A DNA stretch of 64,000 nt from Solirubrobacteraceae bacterium (GCA_031177685.1 JAPSGI010000017.1:1-64000), one strand, 5' to 3'; numbered from the stretch's first letter, positions 32,566 to 43,421 are shown. Program-made: numbers and translations. The notes: a model not told the origin generated them from the letters alone.

Positions 32566-34029
32566 TCAGCGGCGGACGATCGTGAAGCGGGCGCGGCTGG
32601 GGCGGGAGATGTTGCCGGCGGCGTCGCGGGCCGTGGCCGTGGCCCGGTAGCGGCCGGGTGGCAGCGCGCGGCGGCCGATCCGGCCGGTGAAGGCGACGGC
32701 GTTGGGACCCTGGCGGCCCTGGCGGCGCAGGGTCCCGCGGGCGATCCAGCGCGTGCAGCGCGGGCGCTTGCGGTTGGCGCGCGTCGGGCGCCGGCACGCG
32801 CGGCCGACCCGCCGCCCGGGCGCCGCCCGTGCGATGACGATCCTCACCGCGGCGGGCTCGGACAGGATGAAGCGCAGCGTGGTCCCCACGGGGATGCGTC
32901 GCCGCGCCCGCGCCGACACCGGGGTCGCCCGCGCGCCCACGCGGAAGCGAGCCGGCACGGCGGTCAGCCGGCGGTCGAAGGTGGGCGGGGCCCGGTCGGC
33001 GACCGTCCCGGGCCCGCCGCCGCCCGGGCCGCCGGGCCCCCCGGGACCGCCGCCGGAGCCCGGCGTGTCCAGCGTCAGGCGGGCGATCTTGCCCGCCTTC
33101 TCCTCGGTGAACCACAGCGCGCCGTCGGGCCCCACCGTGATCCCGCGCGGCTGGCTGTCCGGCGTGGGGATGGGAAACTCGGTCAGGACGCCGTCCGTGG
33201 TCATGCGACCGATCAGGTTGCCGGCCAGCTGCGTGAACCACAGCGCGCCGTCCGGGCCGGCCACGATGTCGCTCGGCCTGCGGTCGGCCGGCAGGGGGAA
33301 GCGTGTCCACGTGCCGGCCGTCGTGACGCGGTAGATCGCGCTGCCGGTGAAGTCGGTGGTCCACAGGTTGCCGTCTGGCCCCAGCGCCATGCGGAACGGG
33401 TGCGAGCCGACCGCGAGGTCGTACTTCGTGAAGGGATTCCCGGGAATCCAGCGGCGGACCGATCCCTCGGTGTACGAGGGCATCCACACGTGGCTGTTGG
33501 GCAGCGTCACGAGGTCGGTGAAGCCGGAGCCGACCGGCCCGGACGGACCCGAGCAGTTCATGGACGACGCCGGCCAGTTGTTCGGGCTGGCGAAATGGCA
33601 GACGAGGTTGGCGTACCCACCCGCGGAGGTTGCGGTGGCGAAGTGGAAGTTGCCGTTGATCTCGGTGAGGCCGAACGTCGTGGTCTCCGCGGTCCGCGAC
33701 TCGAGGAAGCCGTTCGGACGGCGCCGTGTCACCTTGTTGCCCTCGCTCCAGTACACGTTCCCGTCGCTGGCCGTCATCACGTCGAAGGGGTCGGCGGTCA
33801 CGGGCAGCGGCGGGACGCGGTCTCCGGCCGTCGAGATCCGGCCGATGCCCCGGCTGGTGCCTACGTCGGTGAACCACAGCAGTCCGTCGGGCCCGGTGGT
33901 GATGAAGTACGGCTTGTGGACGCCCTGCGCCGTCCCGGCCTCCACGGGGAATTCGGTGATCGTCACCGCCCCGGCCGGAGACGCGAATGCGAGCGTGAGG
34001 AGAGCCGCCAGCCCCAGGCGCCGTCCCAT
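32566..34029 (-). CDS. Secreted Vgb-like beta-propeller protein
   Basis: 487 residues. Signal peptide MGRRLGLAALLTLAFASPAGA. Residues ~25-310 contain repeated blades with the motif GPDGxLWFT (LWFTDVG, NLWTTD, ALWFTQ, ALWFTEE), typical of the virginiamycin B lyase-like/SMP-30 propeller superfamily. A Gly/Pro linker (GGGPGGPGGPGG) joins a C-terminal Arg-rich Ig-like domain ending AAGNISRPSRARFTIVRR. The lyase activity is not implied; most such proteins are extracellular binding proteins. TATAGT sits 6 nt before the ATG, a strong leaderless promoter. Confidence 0.85.
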   Translation of the reverse strand: MGRRLGLAALLTLAFASPAGAVTITEFPVEAGTAQGVHKPYFITTGPDGLLWFTDVGTSRGIGRISTAGDRVPPLPVTADPFDVMTASDGNVYWSEGNKVTRRRPNGFLESRTAETTTFGLTEINGNFHFATATSAGGYANLVCHFASPNNWPASSMNCSGPSGPVGSGFTDLVTLPNSHVWMPSYTEGSVRRWIPGNPFTKYDLAVGSHPFRMALGPDGNLWTTDFTGSAIYRVTTAGTWTRFPLPADRRPSDIVAGPDGALWFTQLAGNLIGRMTTDGVLTEFPIPTPDSQPRGITVGPDGALWFTEEKAGKIARLTLDTPGSGGGPGGPGGPGGGGPGTVADRAPPTFDRRLTAVPARFRVGARATPVSARARRRIPVGTTLRFILSEPAAVRIVIARAAPGRRVGRACRRPTRANRKRPRCTRWIARGTLRRQGRQGPNAVAFTGRIGRRALPPGRYRATATARDAAGNISRPSRARFTIVRR

Positions 34030-34035
34030 CAGCCG

Positions 34036-34041
34036 ACTATA
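34036..34041 (-). promoter_or_regulatory. Putative -10 box (TATAGT) for the beta-propeller gene
   Basis: TATAGT, close to the ideal -10, ends 6 nt before the ATG at 34029; it overlaps the mutM stop region. Confidence 0.55.
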
Positions 34042-34876
34042 ACGCCGTTCGCCGGGGCGCCCGCTGGCAGCGGGGGCAGGCGTAGGTGCCCCGGCCGGCG
34101 GCCGTGAGCTTGCGGATGCGGGTGCCGCAGCGTGGGCAGGGCTCGTCCTCGCGGCGGTGGACGAGGAACTCCTCCTGGAAGGACCCGCGCGCGCCGTCGG
34201 GGTCGCGGTAGTCGTCGATCGACGCGCCGTCGGCGGCCAGTCCCGCGCTCAGCGCCTCCAGCACGCCCGCGTGGACGGCCCTCCATTGCGGACGGGTGAG
34301 CCGGCGCGCCTCGCGCAGGGGATGCACGCGCGCGCGGAACAGCGCCTCGTCGGCGTAGATGTTCCCCACGCCCGCGACGCGGCGCTGGTCGAGCAGGAAC
34401 GCCTTGACGGGCGTGCGCGAGAGGCGGCCGAGTGCGTGCAGGTGCGACGGCGTGAACGCGGGATCGAAGGGCTCCAGGCCCAGGCGGGCGGCGAAGAACG
34501 ACTCCAGATCCGCGCGCCCGCGCGCCAGCTCGCCGGTCCCGAAGCGGCGCGGGTCGTCGAACACGAGGCGGTGCCCGTCGTCCAGCGCGATCCTGACGCG
34601 GACGTGGGCCGGCTCGGGCGCCGGGTCGTAGAGGACCGCGCCCGTCATGCGCAGGTGCTGGACGAGGTACAGCTCGGGATCGAGCTCCCAGACCAGGTAC
34701 TTGCCGCGCCGGCCCAGGCGCCGCAAACGGCGGCCGGTCAGAGCGGCTGAAACCTGGCGCGGTGTCAGGGGCCGCGGCCAGCGCGGGTCCAGGACCTGCA
34801 CCCGCGCGAGCACCCGCCCCTCCACCCGCGGAGCCAGCCGCCGCCTGATCGTCTCCACCTCGGGCAGCTCAGGCAG
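34037..34876 (-). CDS. mutM: Formamidopyrimidine-DNA glycosylase (Fpg)
   Basis: Bifunctional glycosylase/AP lyase removing 8-oxoguanine and FaPy. The family needs an N-terminal Pro as nucleophile (M-PELPEVE). The track start (34885, GTG) would give MVVLPELPEVE, burying the Pro. The codon directly before Pro is CTG at 34876-34874, so I place the start there: 279 residues. Other marks: catalytic Glu next to Pro, LGRRGKYLVWEL (Lys), VGNIYADEALF, and a C-terminal zinc finger CPRCGTRIRK...YACPRCQ. Repairs oxidative DNA damage. Confidence 0.93.
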   Translation of the reverse strand: MPELPEVETIRRRLAPRVEGRVLARVQVLDPRWPRPLTPRQVSAALTGRRLRRLGRRGKYLVWELDPELYLVQHLRMTGAVLYDPAPEPAHVRVRIALDDGHRLVFDDPRRFGTGELARGRADLESFFAARLGLEPFDPAFTPSHLHALGRLSRTPVKAFLLDQRRVAGVGNIYADEALFRARVHPLREARRLTRPQWRAVHAGVLEALSAGLAADGASIDDYRDPDGARGSFQEEFLVHRREDEPCPRCGTRIRKLTAAGRGTYACPRCQRAPRRTAL

Positions 34877-34918
34877 GACCACCACCCCCGCACCGGACCA
34901 CCCCTGAATGCCGCAGCT

Positions 34919-36070
34919 TCACGAGACGAAGCTCTCGCCGGGAAGGTCCGCACCCCGGCCCGTGAGCCAGTCCAAGACCGAGGCGCCGACGTCCGCCAAG
35001 GGCCCGTCATGCCGCCGTCCCCGGTGACCCGCAAACGAGGCGAGCAGAGGCGCGTACTCGCGCGTGTGATCGGTCCCCGCAGTGGTGGGATCGCACCCGT
35101 GGTCGGCGGTCAGGACGAACAGATCCTCGGGCCGCAAACGCTCGCGGCAGCGCGCGACGAAAGAATCGATCTCGCGCAGGGCGCGCGCGAAGCCCGGCAC
35201 GTCCTTGCGGTGGCCGTAGACCTGATCGGTCTCGACCAGGTTCACGAAGGCGAGCCCGCAATCCAGCTCGTCCAGCAGCCGTTCGACCGCGTCGAAGGCG
35301 ACCGCGTTGGTGGGACCGGGGTGCGAGATGTCGACGCCGACGCCGGCCATCAGCTGACCGGCCTTGCCGACGGCGTGGACCGGGACGCCGGCGTCATGCA
35401 CCTCCTCGAGGTAGGAGCGCCCCGGCGGGCGCACCGAGAAGTCGCGCCGCCCGTGGGTCCGCGTGAACGAGCCGGGCGGGCCCTGGAAGGGCCGCGCGAT
35501 CACCCGGCCCACCGCGTGCTCGCCGGACATCACGTCGCGCGCCGTCGCGCACGCCGCGTACAGCTCGTCCGGGGCGACCACGTCCACGTGCGCGGCGATC
35601 TGCAGGACGGAGTCCACGCTCGTGTAGACGATGAGGCGGCCGGTGCGCAGGTGCTCCTCGCCGTAGCGCAGGATCGCCTCCACGCCTTCGGCCGTGTGGT
35701 TGCCCAGGATCCCGCGACCCGTGCGCTCGGTCAGCGCGTCGACGATCTCCGGCGGAAAGCCGTCCGGGTAGGTGGGCAGCGGCCGCGGCGTCACCACGCC
35801 CATCAGCTCCCAGTGCCCGGTCGTGGAGTCCTTGCCGGGCCCCAGCGGGTGCAGGCGGCCGTGGAGCACCGGCTCCGGAGCGCGCGCCACGCCGCGCAGC
35901 GGCGCCACGCAACCAAGTCCGAGCCCCTCCAGCGCCGGCAGCTCGAACCCGCCCACGGCCTCGGCCAGGTGCCCCAGCGTGTCCGCCCCGGCGTCGCCGT
36001 ACTCGGCCGCGTCGGGCAGGGCACCGACCCCGCAGGCGTCCAGCACGACGACGAACGCGCGGCGGCTCAC
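34919..36070 (-). CDS. deoB: Phosphopentomutase
   Basis: Interconverts ribose/deoxyribose 1- and 5-phosphates in nucleoside salvage. 383 residues from GTG36070; the track ORF starts earlier out of homology. Alkaline-phosphatase-superfamily metal motifs: VVLDACGVGALPDA at the N-terminus, KDSTTGHWELMG with the phosphorylated Thr, and LTADHGCDPTTAGTDHTREY. GTG overlaps the stop of the upstream lipoprotein gene by 4 nt. Confidence 0.94.
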   Translation of the reverse strand: MSRRAFVVVLDACGVGALPDAAEYGDAGADTLGHLAEAVGGFELPALEGLGLGCVAPLRGVARAPEPVLHGRLHPLGPGKDSTTGHWELMGVVTPRPLPTYPDGFPPEIVDALTERTGRGILGNHTAEGVEAILRYGEEHLRTGRLIVYTSVDSVLQIAAHVDVVAPDELYAACATARDVMSGEHAVGRVIARPFQGPPGSFTRTHGRRDFSVRPPGRSYLEEVHDAGVPVHAVGKAGQLMAGVGVDISHPGPTNAVAFDAVERLLDELDCGLAFVNLVETDQVYGHRKDVPGFARALREIDSFVARCRERLRPEDLFVLTADHGCDPTTAGTDHTREYAPLLASFAGHRGRRHDGPLADVGASVLDWLTGRGADLPGESFVS

Positions 36071-36630
36071 CGGCGCGCCGGCCGCGTCACGCGCAGCGAG
36101 CGCAGGAGCGGCTGGAACACGGTGCGGTCCACGCGGGCGAACTCGGCGGGCGGCGCGTACGCGTCCACCACCAGCTCGCCGCCGTACGCGTACAGGTGGG
36201 TCGAGCGCACGGTGCGCCGTGCGACGCCCATCCGCTGCGTGGCCACCAGCTCCACGCCCGGCACGCCGCCGATGCGCACGCGACCCGACCGCAGCACCTT
36301 CAGCGAGCGGTCGCGCGCCCGGGCCGCCGACCGCAGCGCACGTCCGGCGCGGCGCAGGTCTCCCGCCGTCTTGGGCAGCTGCTCGATCCGGCGGTAGCGC
36401 CAGAAGTTGATCGCCACCTGGCCGGAGCTGATCGCCGCGATGTGCGGCGGGCTGGGTTCCCCCAGCCGCCAGTTGGCCGGGCGCACGAAGGTGACGCCGA
36501 AGCGCGGCAGCTCCACCGTGCGCTTCCCCACGGGCGCGGCGGCGCGCGGAGTCTCGGGCGGGCGCTGGCGGTCGTTGCCGCACGCGGCCACGACCAGCGC
36601 GGCGGCAAGGCACGGAAGCAGGCGGCGCAC
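36067..36630 (-). CDS. Putative lipoprotein of unknown function
   Basis: 187 residues from GTG36630, with CACAAT 7 nt upstream. Lipoprotein signal VRRLLPCLAAALVVAACGND, lipobox VAAC. The mature part reads FGVTFVRPANWRLGEPSPPHIAAISSG and GVPGVELVATQRMG, a PsbP/Mog1-like beta-alpha pattern seen in many actinobacterial surface lipoproteins, but I cannot name the family. Translationally coupled to deoB, and 21 bp downstream of xerD is its 5' side; a salvage-related role is only a guess. Confidence 0.8.
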   Translation of the reverse strand: MRRLLPCLAAALVVAACGNDRQRPPETPRAAAPVGKRTVELPRFGVTFVRPANWRLGEPSPPHIAAISSGQVAINFWRYRRIEQLPKTAGDLRRAGRALRSAARARDRSLKVLRSGRVRIGGVPGVELVATQRMGVARRTVRSTHLYAYGGELVVDAYAPPAEFARVDRTVFQPLLRSLRVTRPARR

Positions 36631-36650
36631 GGCCGGCGATTGTGCCAGGA

Positions 36651-37592
36651 CTAGCGCGCGGCGCGCGGATGCGCGTCGAAGTACACGTCGCGCAGGCGCT
36701 CGGCCGACAGGTGCGTGTAGATCTGGGTCGTCGCGATGTCGGCGTGGCCCAGCATCTCCTGCACCGAGCGCAGGTCGCACCCGCCCGCCAGCAGGTGCGT
36801 GGCGAAGGTGTGGCGCAGCGTGTGCGGGCTCATCTTGTCCGCCAGCCCGGCCGTGCGCGCGTGGCGCTGGACGATCTTGTAGAGGCCCTGGCGGGTCAGC
36901 CCGCCGCCGCGCTGGTTGACGAACAGGCGTGTCTCCTCGCGGTTGCCCACCAGCCGTGGCCGCCCGCGGGCGACGTAGGCCTTCAGCGCCGCCACCGCTT
37001 GGCGGCCGACCGGCACGAGGCGCTCCTTGTCGCCCTTGCCGCGCGCGCGCAGGATCCCTGCGTCGAGATCGACGTCGCGCACGTCCAGGCCGACCGCCTC
37101 GGAGGCCCGCAGCCCGCACGCGTACATGAGCTCGAGCAGCGCCCGATCGCGCAGGGCGGCCGGCTCGGTGCCCGCCGGGGCGCCCAGCAGCTTCTGCACT
37201 TCCCCGCGCGTCAGGACGTGGGGCAGCCGCTGCGCCCGCTTGGGGGCGCGCAGCTCGGCGGTCGGGTCGCGGTCCAGCAGCTCCTCCCGGCGCAGGTGGC
37301 GGTAGAAGGAGCGCAGGCAGGCGACCTTGCGCTGCACCGTCGCGGGCGCCACCGCGGGGCGGTCGCCGGCGCCGCTGGCCAGCTCGGTGACGAACTTGCG
37401 CAGGTCGCGCGCGTCGAGCTCGAGGGCGCCCAGGCCCTCACGCTCCAGGAACGCCGAGAACTGCAGCAGGTCGGAGCGGTAGGCCTCCAGCGTGTTGCGC
37501 GAGAGCCCGCGCTCCAGCTCGAGATAGGCCAGGAAGTCGAGCATCAGCTCGCCGAACGCGCGGGTTCCCGGATGGCTGGGCGCCGTGGCCAT
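36651..37592 (-). CDS. xerD: Tyrosine recombinase XerD
   Basis: Resolves chromosome dimers at dif with XerC. 313 residues. N-terminal SAM-like core-binding domain (LERGLSRNTLEAYRSDL). Catalytic residues visible: Arg in CGLRASE, Lys in GKGDKERLVPV, His-x2-Arg in SPHTLRHTFATHLL, His in LGHADI and Tyr in TTQIYTHL. It is the end of the conserved actinobacterial block that starts with tlyA. Confidence 0.94.
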   Translation of the reverse strand: MATAPSHPGTRAFGELMLDFLAYLELERGLSRNTLEAYRSDLLQFSAFLEREGLGALELDARDLRKFVTELASGAGDRPAVAPATVQRKVACLRSFYRHLRREELLDRDPTAELRAPKRAQRLPHVLTRGEVQKLLGAPAGTEPAALRDRALLELMYACGLRASEAVGLDVRDVDLDAGILRARGKGDKERLVPVGRQAVAALKAYVARGRPRLVGNREETRLFVNQRGGGLTRQGLYKIVQRHARTAGLADKMSPHTLRHTFATHLLAGGCDLRSVQEMLGHADIATTQIYTHLSAERLRDVYFDAHPRAAR

Positions 37593-37646
37593 GCCTGGAC
37601 GGTTTCGCCTTGCCGCCCGCGTCTCCTTGGCAGTGCAAGCGGGCGT

Positions 37647-38174
37647 TCACCGCAGCTCGTCGCGCAGCCACATCAGCGCGATCAGCGACTTGGAGTCGCG
37701 GCACTCGGCGATCGCGTCGTCGAGGCGGTCCAGCGGCCAGCGCAGGATCTCGATGCGCTCGTCCGGGTCGGGCTCGAAGTCGGGCACGTCCTCGAGTTCC
37801 CGCGCCGCGAACAGCACCACCTCCTCGTCGGTGAAGCCCGGGCTGGTGTGGAAGCGCTCGATCTCGCGCCAGCGCGCGGCGCGCTTGCCGATCTCCTCGG
37901 CCAGCTCGCGCTGCGCGGTCTGCAGCGGCGTCTCCCCCTCCTCGTCGAGCTTGCCCGCCGGCACCTCCAGCAGCGCCGGGGCGCCGACCGCCTCGCGCGG
38001 CTGGCGGACGAGCCACACGTGCTCGCGGTCCCACGCCACGATCCCCACGGCGCCGGGGTGGCCGACGACCTCGCGCTCCACGACCTCGCCGTCGGCCTCG
38101 CGCCAGCGCTCGCGCCGGACCGTCGCGATGCGCCCCTCCCACGCGACCTCCGCGCCTACGCGCTCGAAGCTCAT
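37647..38174 (-). CDS. NUDIX hydrolase, ADP-ribose pyrophosphatase type
   Basis: 175 residues from ATG38174 (4-nt overlap with the GNAT gene). Full Nudix box: GKLDEEGETPLQTAQRELAEEIG. N-terminal beta strands and EVPAGK resemble ADP-ribose/sugar-nucleotide pyrophosphatases, and the Pro after the box (~15 residues on, SPGF) fits ADPRase selectivity. Located next to xerD as in mycobacteria (Rv1700). Confidence 0.92.
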   Translation of the reverse strand: MSFERVGAEVAWEGRIATVRRERWREADGEVVEREVVGHPGAVGIVAWDREHVWLVRQPREAVGAPALLEVPAGKLDEEGETPLQTAQRELAEEIGKRAARWREIERFHTSPGFTDEEVVLFAARELEDVPDFEPDPDERIEILRWPLDRLDDAIAECRDSKSLIALMWLRDELR

Positions 38175-38677
38175 CCGCGCGCTTCCCCCAGCAGCCGCTC
38201 GACGATCGTGACGTCGCGCCAGCGCCCGTCCAGCAGACCGTGGCGGCGGTGCGTGCCGACCTCCTCGAACCCGCAGGCGCGCGCGACGGCCAGGCTCGCG
38301 CGGTTCTCGGGGAAGATCTTGCCGATGAGCTTGAAGCGCCCGTCGCGCTCGGCGGCGTCGCACAGTGCGCTCAGCAGCGTTCGCCCCACGCCGCCGCCGC
38401 GGGCCGCCGCCGCCACGTAGAGCGCGAACTCGCCGACTCCACGGTAGGCGGGCACGTCGCTGTAGTCGGTCACGGCGGCCCAGCCCACGACCCGACCGTC
38501 GCGCTCGGCGATCAGGAAGGGACCGCGCTGCCGCAGCCACGCCCGCACGTTCTCGGCCGCGGGCGGGGTGGTGACGAACGTGGCGTTGCGACCGTCGATG
38601 CCGTCGCCGTAGATCGCCGCGATCGCCTCGGCGTCGTCGGGCCGGGCCGGCCGGACCGCGGCCACCTGGACGGTCAC
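38171..38677 (-). CDS. GNAT N-acetyltransferase (phosphinothricin acetyltransferase-like)
   Basis: 168 residues. Acetyl-CoA site GVGEFALYVAAAARGGGVGRTLLSAL (R/Q-x2-G-x-G/A variant GGGVGR), N-terminal VRPARPDDAEAIAAIYGDGI and C-terminal ENRASLAVARACGFEEVG are typical of the Pat/Bar group, which acetylate small amines. Coupled by 4-nt overlaps to both neighbours. Substrate unknown. Confidence 0.9.
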   Translation of the reverse strand: MTVQVAAVRPARPDDAEAIAAIYGDGIDGRNATFVTTPPAAENVRAWLRQRGPFLIAERDGRVVGWAAVTDYSDVPAYRGVGEFALYVAAAARGGGVGRTLLSALCDAAERDGRFKLIGKIFPENRASLAVARACGFEEVGTHRRHGLLDGRWRDVTIVERLLGEARG

Positions 38678-39684
38678 CGCGCCAGCTCCGCGAGCACGCT
38701 CCCGGCGGCGAGCGCGGCGGCGAAGAAGTCGGGGTCCTCGCGCAGGGTGCGGCCCATCGTCTTCGCGGGCAGCCCGCTGGCCTCGTAGCCGTCGAGGTCG
38801 ACGGCTACGCGGCGGACGTCGTGGCGGTAGTCGTCGGGAAGCTCCGGGTCGGAGTCACGCGGAAGCGCGACGATCGCGCGCGAGAGCAGCAGGCCCAGCA
38901 CGGTCAGCGTGTGGTGCGAGATGCCGCGGTGGCGCTCGCGCGGGTCACCCGACGACATGCGCGCGACCACGACCGTGGGGCAGCCGAGCGCGATCGCCGC
39001 ATGCGCGGTGTCCAGCGCCGCCATCCCCCCGTGCCCGAGCGCCGAGGCCGATCCCAGGATTCCCGGCCCCGGGCCGCACACGGCCACGTCCCACCCATCG
39101 TCGTGGACGCCGTGGTGAATCGCGCCGGCGGTCGTGATCGCCTCGCGCTCGCCGCCGTAGGCGGGCCCCGCCGTCACGTGGGCCGCCAGCAGTCCCCGCT
39201 CGCGCAGCTCGCCCACCACGCGCGACATCGCGCCAGGCCACGCCCCGCCCGCAGTCTGCACGTAGCCCACGCGAGCCTCCGGCTGCGCCTGCCCGAGCGC
39301 CCAGACCACAGGCGCGAGCTGGCCATGCAGCCCGAACACGCCGGCCGGCCGCGCCAGCGGAAGCGCGAGCTGCGCCCCCTCCACGGCGTTCACGGCGTGC
39401 TGCAGGCTCGTGTAGTTGAGCTTCATCACGTGAGCACCCTCCGCCCCGGCGCCGTCCAGGCCCCGCGACAGGTTGACGTGCACGAGATCGAACCCGCCGG
39501 AGCCCAGGCCCAGCTCCACCGCCGCGGTGTTGACCACGACCTCGTCACCGACCTCGCTGGCGCCGACCAGGCCCACGTCCGCCGCGGCCGCCCGCTCCTC
39601 GCCGTCGACCGAGACCGTCAGCCGCTGCCAACCACCCACCGAGGCCTCCACCGACACCACAACCCCCCGCCGCAGCGTCAGCAC
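38674..39684 (-). CDS. DUF3866-type protein
   Basis: 336 residues from GTG39684. Sequence blocks HVMKLNYTSLQHAVNAVE, AGVFGLHGQLAPVVWAL, GPGPGILGSASALGHGGMAALDTAHAAIALG and MSSGDPRERHRGISHHTLTVLGLLL match what I recall of DUF3866, a family of unknown function common in actinobacteria and Bacillota. Gly-rich loops suggest nucleotide or metabolite binding. It forms a coupled set with the GNAT and Nudix genes. A long hairpin separates it from the peptidase upstream. Confidence 0.85.
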   Translation of the reverse strand: MLTLRRGVVVSVEASVGGWQRLTVSVDGEERAAAADVGLVGASEVGDEVVVNTAAVELGLGSGGFDLVHVNLSRGLDGAGAEGAHVMKLNYTSLQHAVNAVEGAQLALPLARPAGVFGLHGQLAPVVWALGQAQPEARVGYVQTAGGAWPGAMSRVVGELRERGLLAAHVTAGPAYGGEREAITTAGAIHHGVHDDGWDVAVCGPGPGILGSASALGHGGMAALDTAHAAIALGCPTVVVARMSSGDPRERHRGISHHTLTVLGLLLSRAIVALPRDSDPELPDDYRHDVRRVAVDLDGYEASGLPAKTMGRTLREDPDFFAAALAAGSVLAELAR

Positions 39685-39691
39685 AAGCGCC

Positions 39692-39760
39692 CTCCCAAGG
39701 GGGGTGGGCCCTCTGAGCCCCGCATACCGAGGCTAAAGCTGACCACCCCCCGGATGGGAG
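39692..39760 (-). terminator. Long three-segment hairpin between peptidase and DUF3866 genes
   Basis: On the minus strand: CTCCC / GGGGGGTGG / CTTTAGCCTCG - loop GTATG - CGGGGCTCAGAG / CCACCCCCC / GGGAG. Outer stems are 5 and 9 bp; the inner stem is about 11 bp with one bulge and some G-U pairs. It lies 19 nt after the peptidase stop and ends just before the GTG of the next gene, so it may terminate or attenuate. Confidence 0.65.
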
Positions 39761-39778
39761 CCCCTGACCAGCCGCCGT

Positions 39779-40914
39779 TCACGACGCCAGCGCCTCGGCG
39801 ACCGCCGACGGCAGCAGCAGCGCCACGCGCAACATGTCCTCCAACGCCGAGGCCGCCACAGACTCGTCGGGCTGATGGTTAGCCCGTGTCCCGTTGGCCA
39901 GGTTCACGCAAGGCAGCCCGGCCGCATGGAAGACGTTGGCGTCCGACCCCCCACCCGTCACGATCCGGCGCGGCTCGAAACCCGCCCCCCGCAACGCCGC
40001 CTCGGCCGCCACGACGGCAGCCGAGGACGCCTTCTCCCGGTAGCCCGAGAACAGCCGCTCCACCGACACGTCCACGTCGCACTCGAAGGCATTGGCGCCG
40101 TCGTGCACGCGGTCCACCATCTCGGCCACCAGCTCCTCCACGCGGCCGTCGTCCAGCGACCGCGCCTCCGCCTCGATGCGGCACCGGTCCGGCACCACGT
40201 TCACCGACGCGCTGCCGCCCTGGATGCTCCCGACGTTCGCCGTCGTCTCGGGATCCAGGCGCCCCAGCCGCATCCCGGCGACCGCCGCGGCCGCGGCGGC
40301 GATCGCGTTGCGCCCGTCCTCGGGACGGATGCCGGCGTGCGCCGAGGCACCGTGGAACTCCGCGTTGAGCCGGAAGTAGGTCGGCGACGCCATGATGATC
40401 TCCCCGATCGCCGTGGCGTGGTCGAAGACGTAGCCGCAGTCGGCGCGCAGGCGCGAGCGCTCGAACGCCTTGGCGCCGCGCAGCGCGTTCTCCTCGCAGA
40501 CGGTGAACAGCAGCTCCAGCCCGGTCTGCGGCCCGCGCTCCAGCTGGGCGCGCGCCACCTCCAGGATCACCGCGACCGCCGCCTTGTTGTCGGCGCCCAG
40601 GATCCCCGCGTGGCGGTTGCGCCACACCCCCTCCTCCAGCACCGGCTCGATCGGCGCCTGCGGGACCACGGTGTCCAGGTGCGCGCACAGCAGCACCGTC
40701 GGCGCGCCCTCGGGCCCGGCCATGCGCGCCAGCAGGTTGCCGCACTCCGAGCCCGCCGCCGGCCCGGCGTCGTCCTCCTCCACCTCGAGCCCCATCGCGC
40801 GCAGCTCGGCGGTCACGCGATCCGCGCACGCGCGCTCGTGCCCGAAGGGCGACTCGATGCAACACAGCTGCGCGAAGACGTCGTTGAGTCGGCGCCGCTG
40901 CGCCTCGGTCGGCG

Positions 40915-40918
<4 letters not shown>
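39779..40918 (-). CDS. M20/M42-family metallopeptidase (peptidase T-like)
   Basis: 379 residues from GTG40918, overlapping the pyrG stop by 4 nt. Zinc ligands in order: [10 protein letters not shown] (His, Asp), [10 protein letters not shown] (Asp), [10 protein letters not shown] (catalytic Glu-Glu), VFDHATAIG, and near the C-terminus [11 protein letters not shown] (His). A dimerisation insert ([17 protein letters not shown]) lies between. Probably an amino- or tripeptidase; exact specificity is open. Confidence 0.92.
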
Positions 40919-42581
<1,663 letters not shown>

Positions 42582-42585
<4 letters not shown>

Positions 42586-43409
42586 GCAGGTCTGCCCAAC
42601 GAGTCTAGCTGCCGCAGCAGCGGAGCCTTTTCCACGAGCGAAGAGATCGACCGAAACTCCCCATAGATCGTGATCGCCAGCACGATCGCCAGGGCGATCG
42701 CCTGCCCCAGCGTGTCCAGCGTGAGGACGATCCACAGGCCGGCGAGCGCGCCGACGAGGTTGGACCCGGTGTCGCCGAGCATCGCGCGCTCGCGCAGGTC
42801 GTACGCGCCCACGACGAGGGTCGCGCCGGCGAAAAGGCCCAGCGCCCACAGCGGATCGAGGTCCCAGGCGCCCAGCGTCAGTCCCGCCCCGAGCAGCACG
42901 AACACCTTGACGCTGCGTCCCGGCCGCAGGTCCAGCAGGTTGAAGAGGTTGGTGGAGAGCACGAGCACCGCCGCGGCCAGCAGATACTCCCCGTCGCCGT
43001 AGCCCAGACCGGAGAGCGCGTAGAGCGCGAGCCCGAACGACCCGGCCGCCTTCAGCGCACCGGTGCTGATTCCGCCACGCAGCAAGGCGGCGCCATGACC
43101 GCGCCAACCGCGCGGCGCCCCTCCCAGCGCGTCGTCGAGCAGGCCCAGCGCGGCGACCCCGAACGCGTACACCGCGACGGTGCGCAGCTCCGGCGCGAGC
43201 ACGTCGTCGGCGAGGCCCAGCTCCTGCACCAGCGCGAGCGGTCCGGCGGCCAGCGCCGCGGCGGCGATCACGATCGTCCCGGCCGGGAACGGGAGCCGGG
43301 CGCCGCGGAAGTTCTCCATCGCCAGGCGGCTGTCGCCCAGCGTGCGCAGCATCGCCGGGGCGATCAGCGCCGCGACGGCGGCGGAGAGGATCAGCGGCAG
43401 GGCCGGCAC
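42582..43409 (-). CDS. MraY/WecA-like phosphoglycosyltransferase family protein
   Basis: 275 residues, about eight to ten hydrophobic segments. Asp-rich motifs GLLDDALGG (cf. DDxxD), [15 protein letters not shown] (cf. NAVNLTDG) and AMLGDTGSN match the polyprenyl-phosphate sugar-phosphate transferase superfamily. It is shorter than MraY (~360) and lacks the usual HHH loop, so the substrate may differ. It sits between mctB and pyrG, where mycobacteria have no gene. A TAGGCT box lies 6 nt before the GTG start. Confidence 0.85.
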
Positions 43410-43415
43410 GCGTCG

Positions 43416-43421
43416 AGCCTA
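43416..43421 (-). promoter_or_regulatory. Putative -10 box (TAGGCT) for the MraY-like/pyrG operon
   Basis: TAGGCT on the minus strand 6 nt before the GTG start at 43409. The same hexamer and spacing occur at the Crp-family gene (7381). Confidence 0.5.

Noticed and set aside
32990-33060. Gly/Pro repeat as a collagen or CRISPR-like repeat
   Set aside because: It is a short coding linker (GGPGGPGG) in the propeller protein, without regular spacers.
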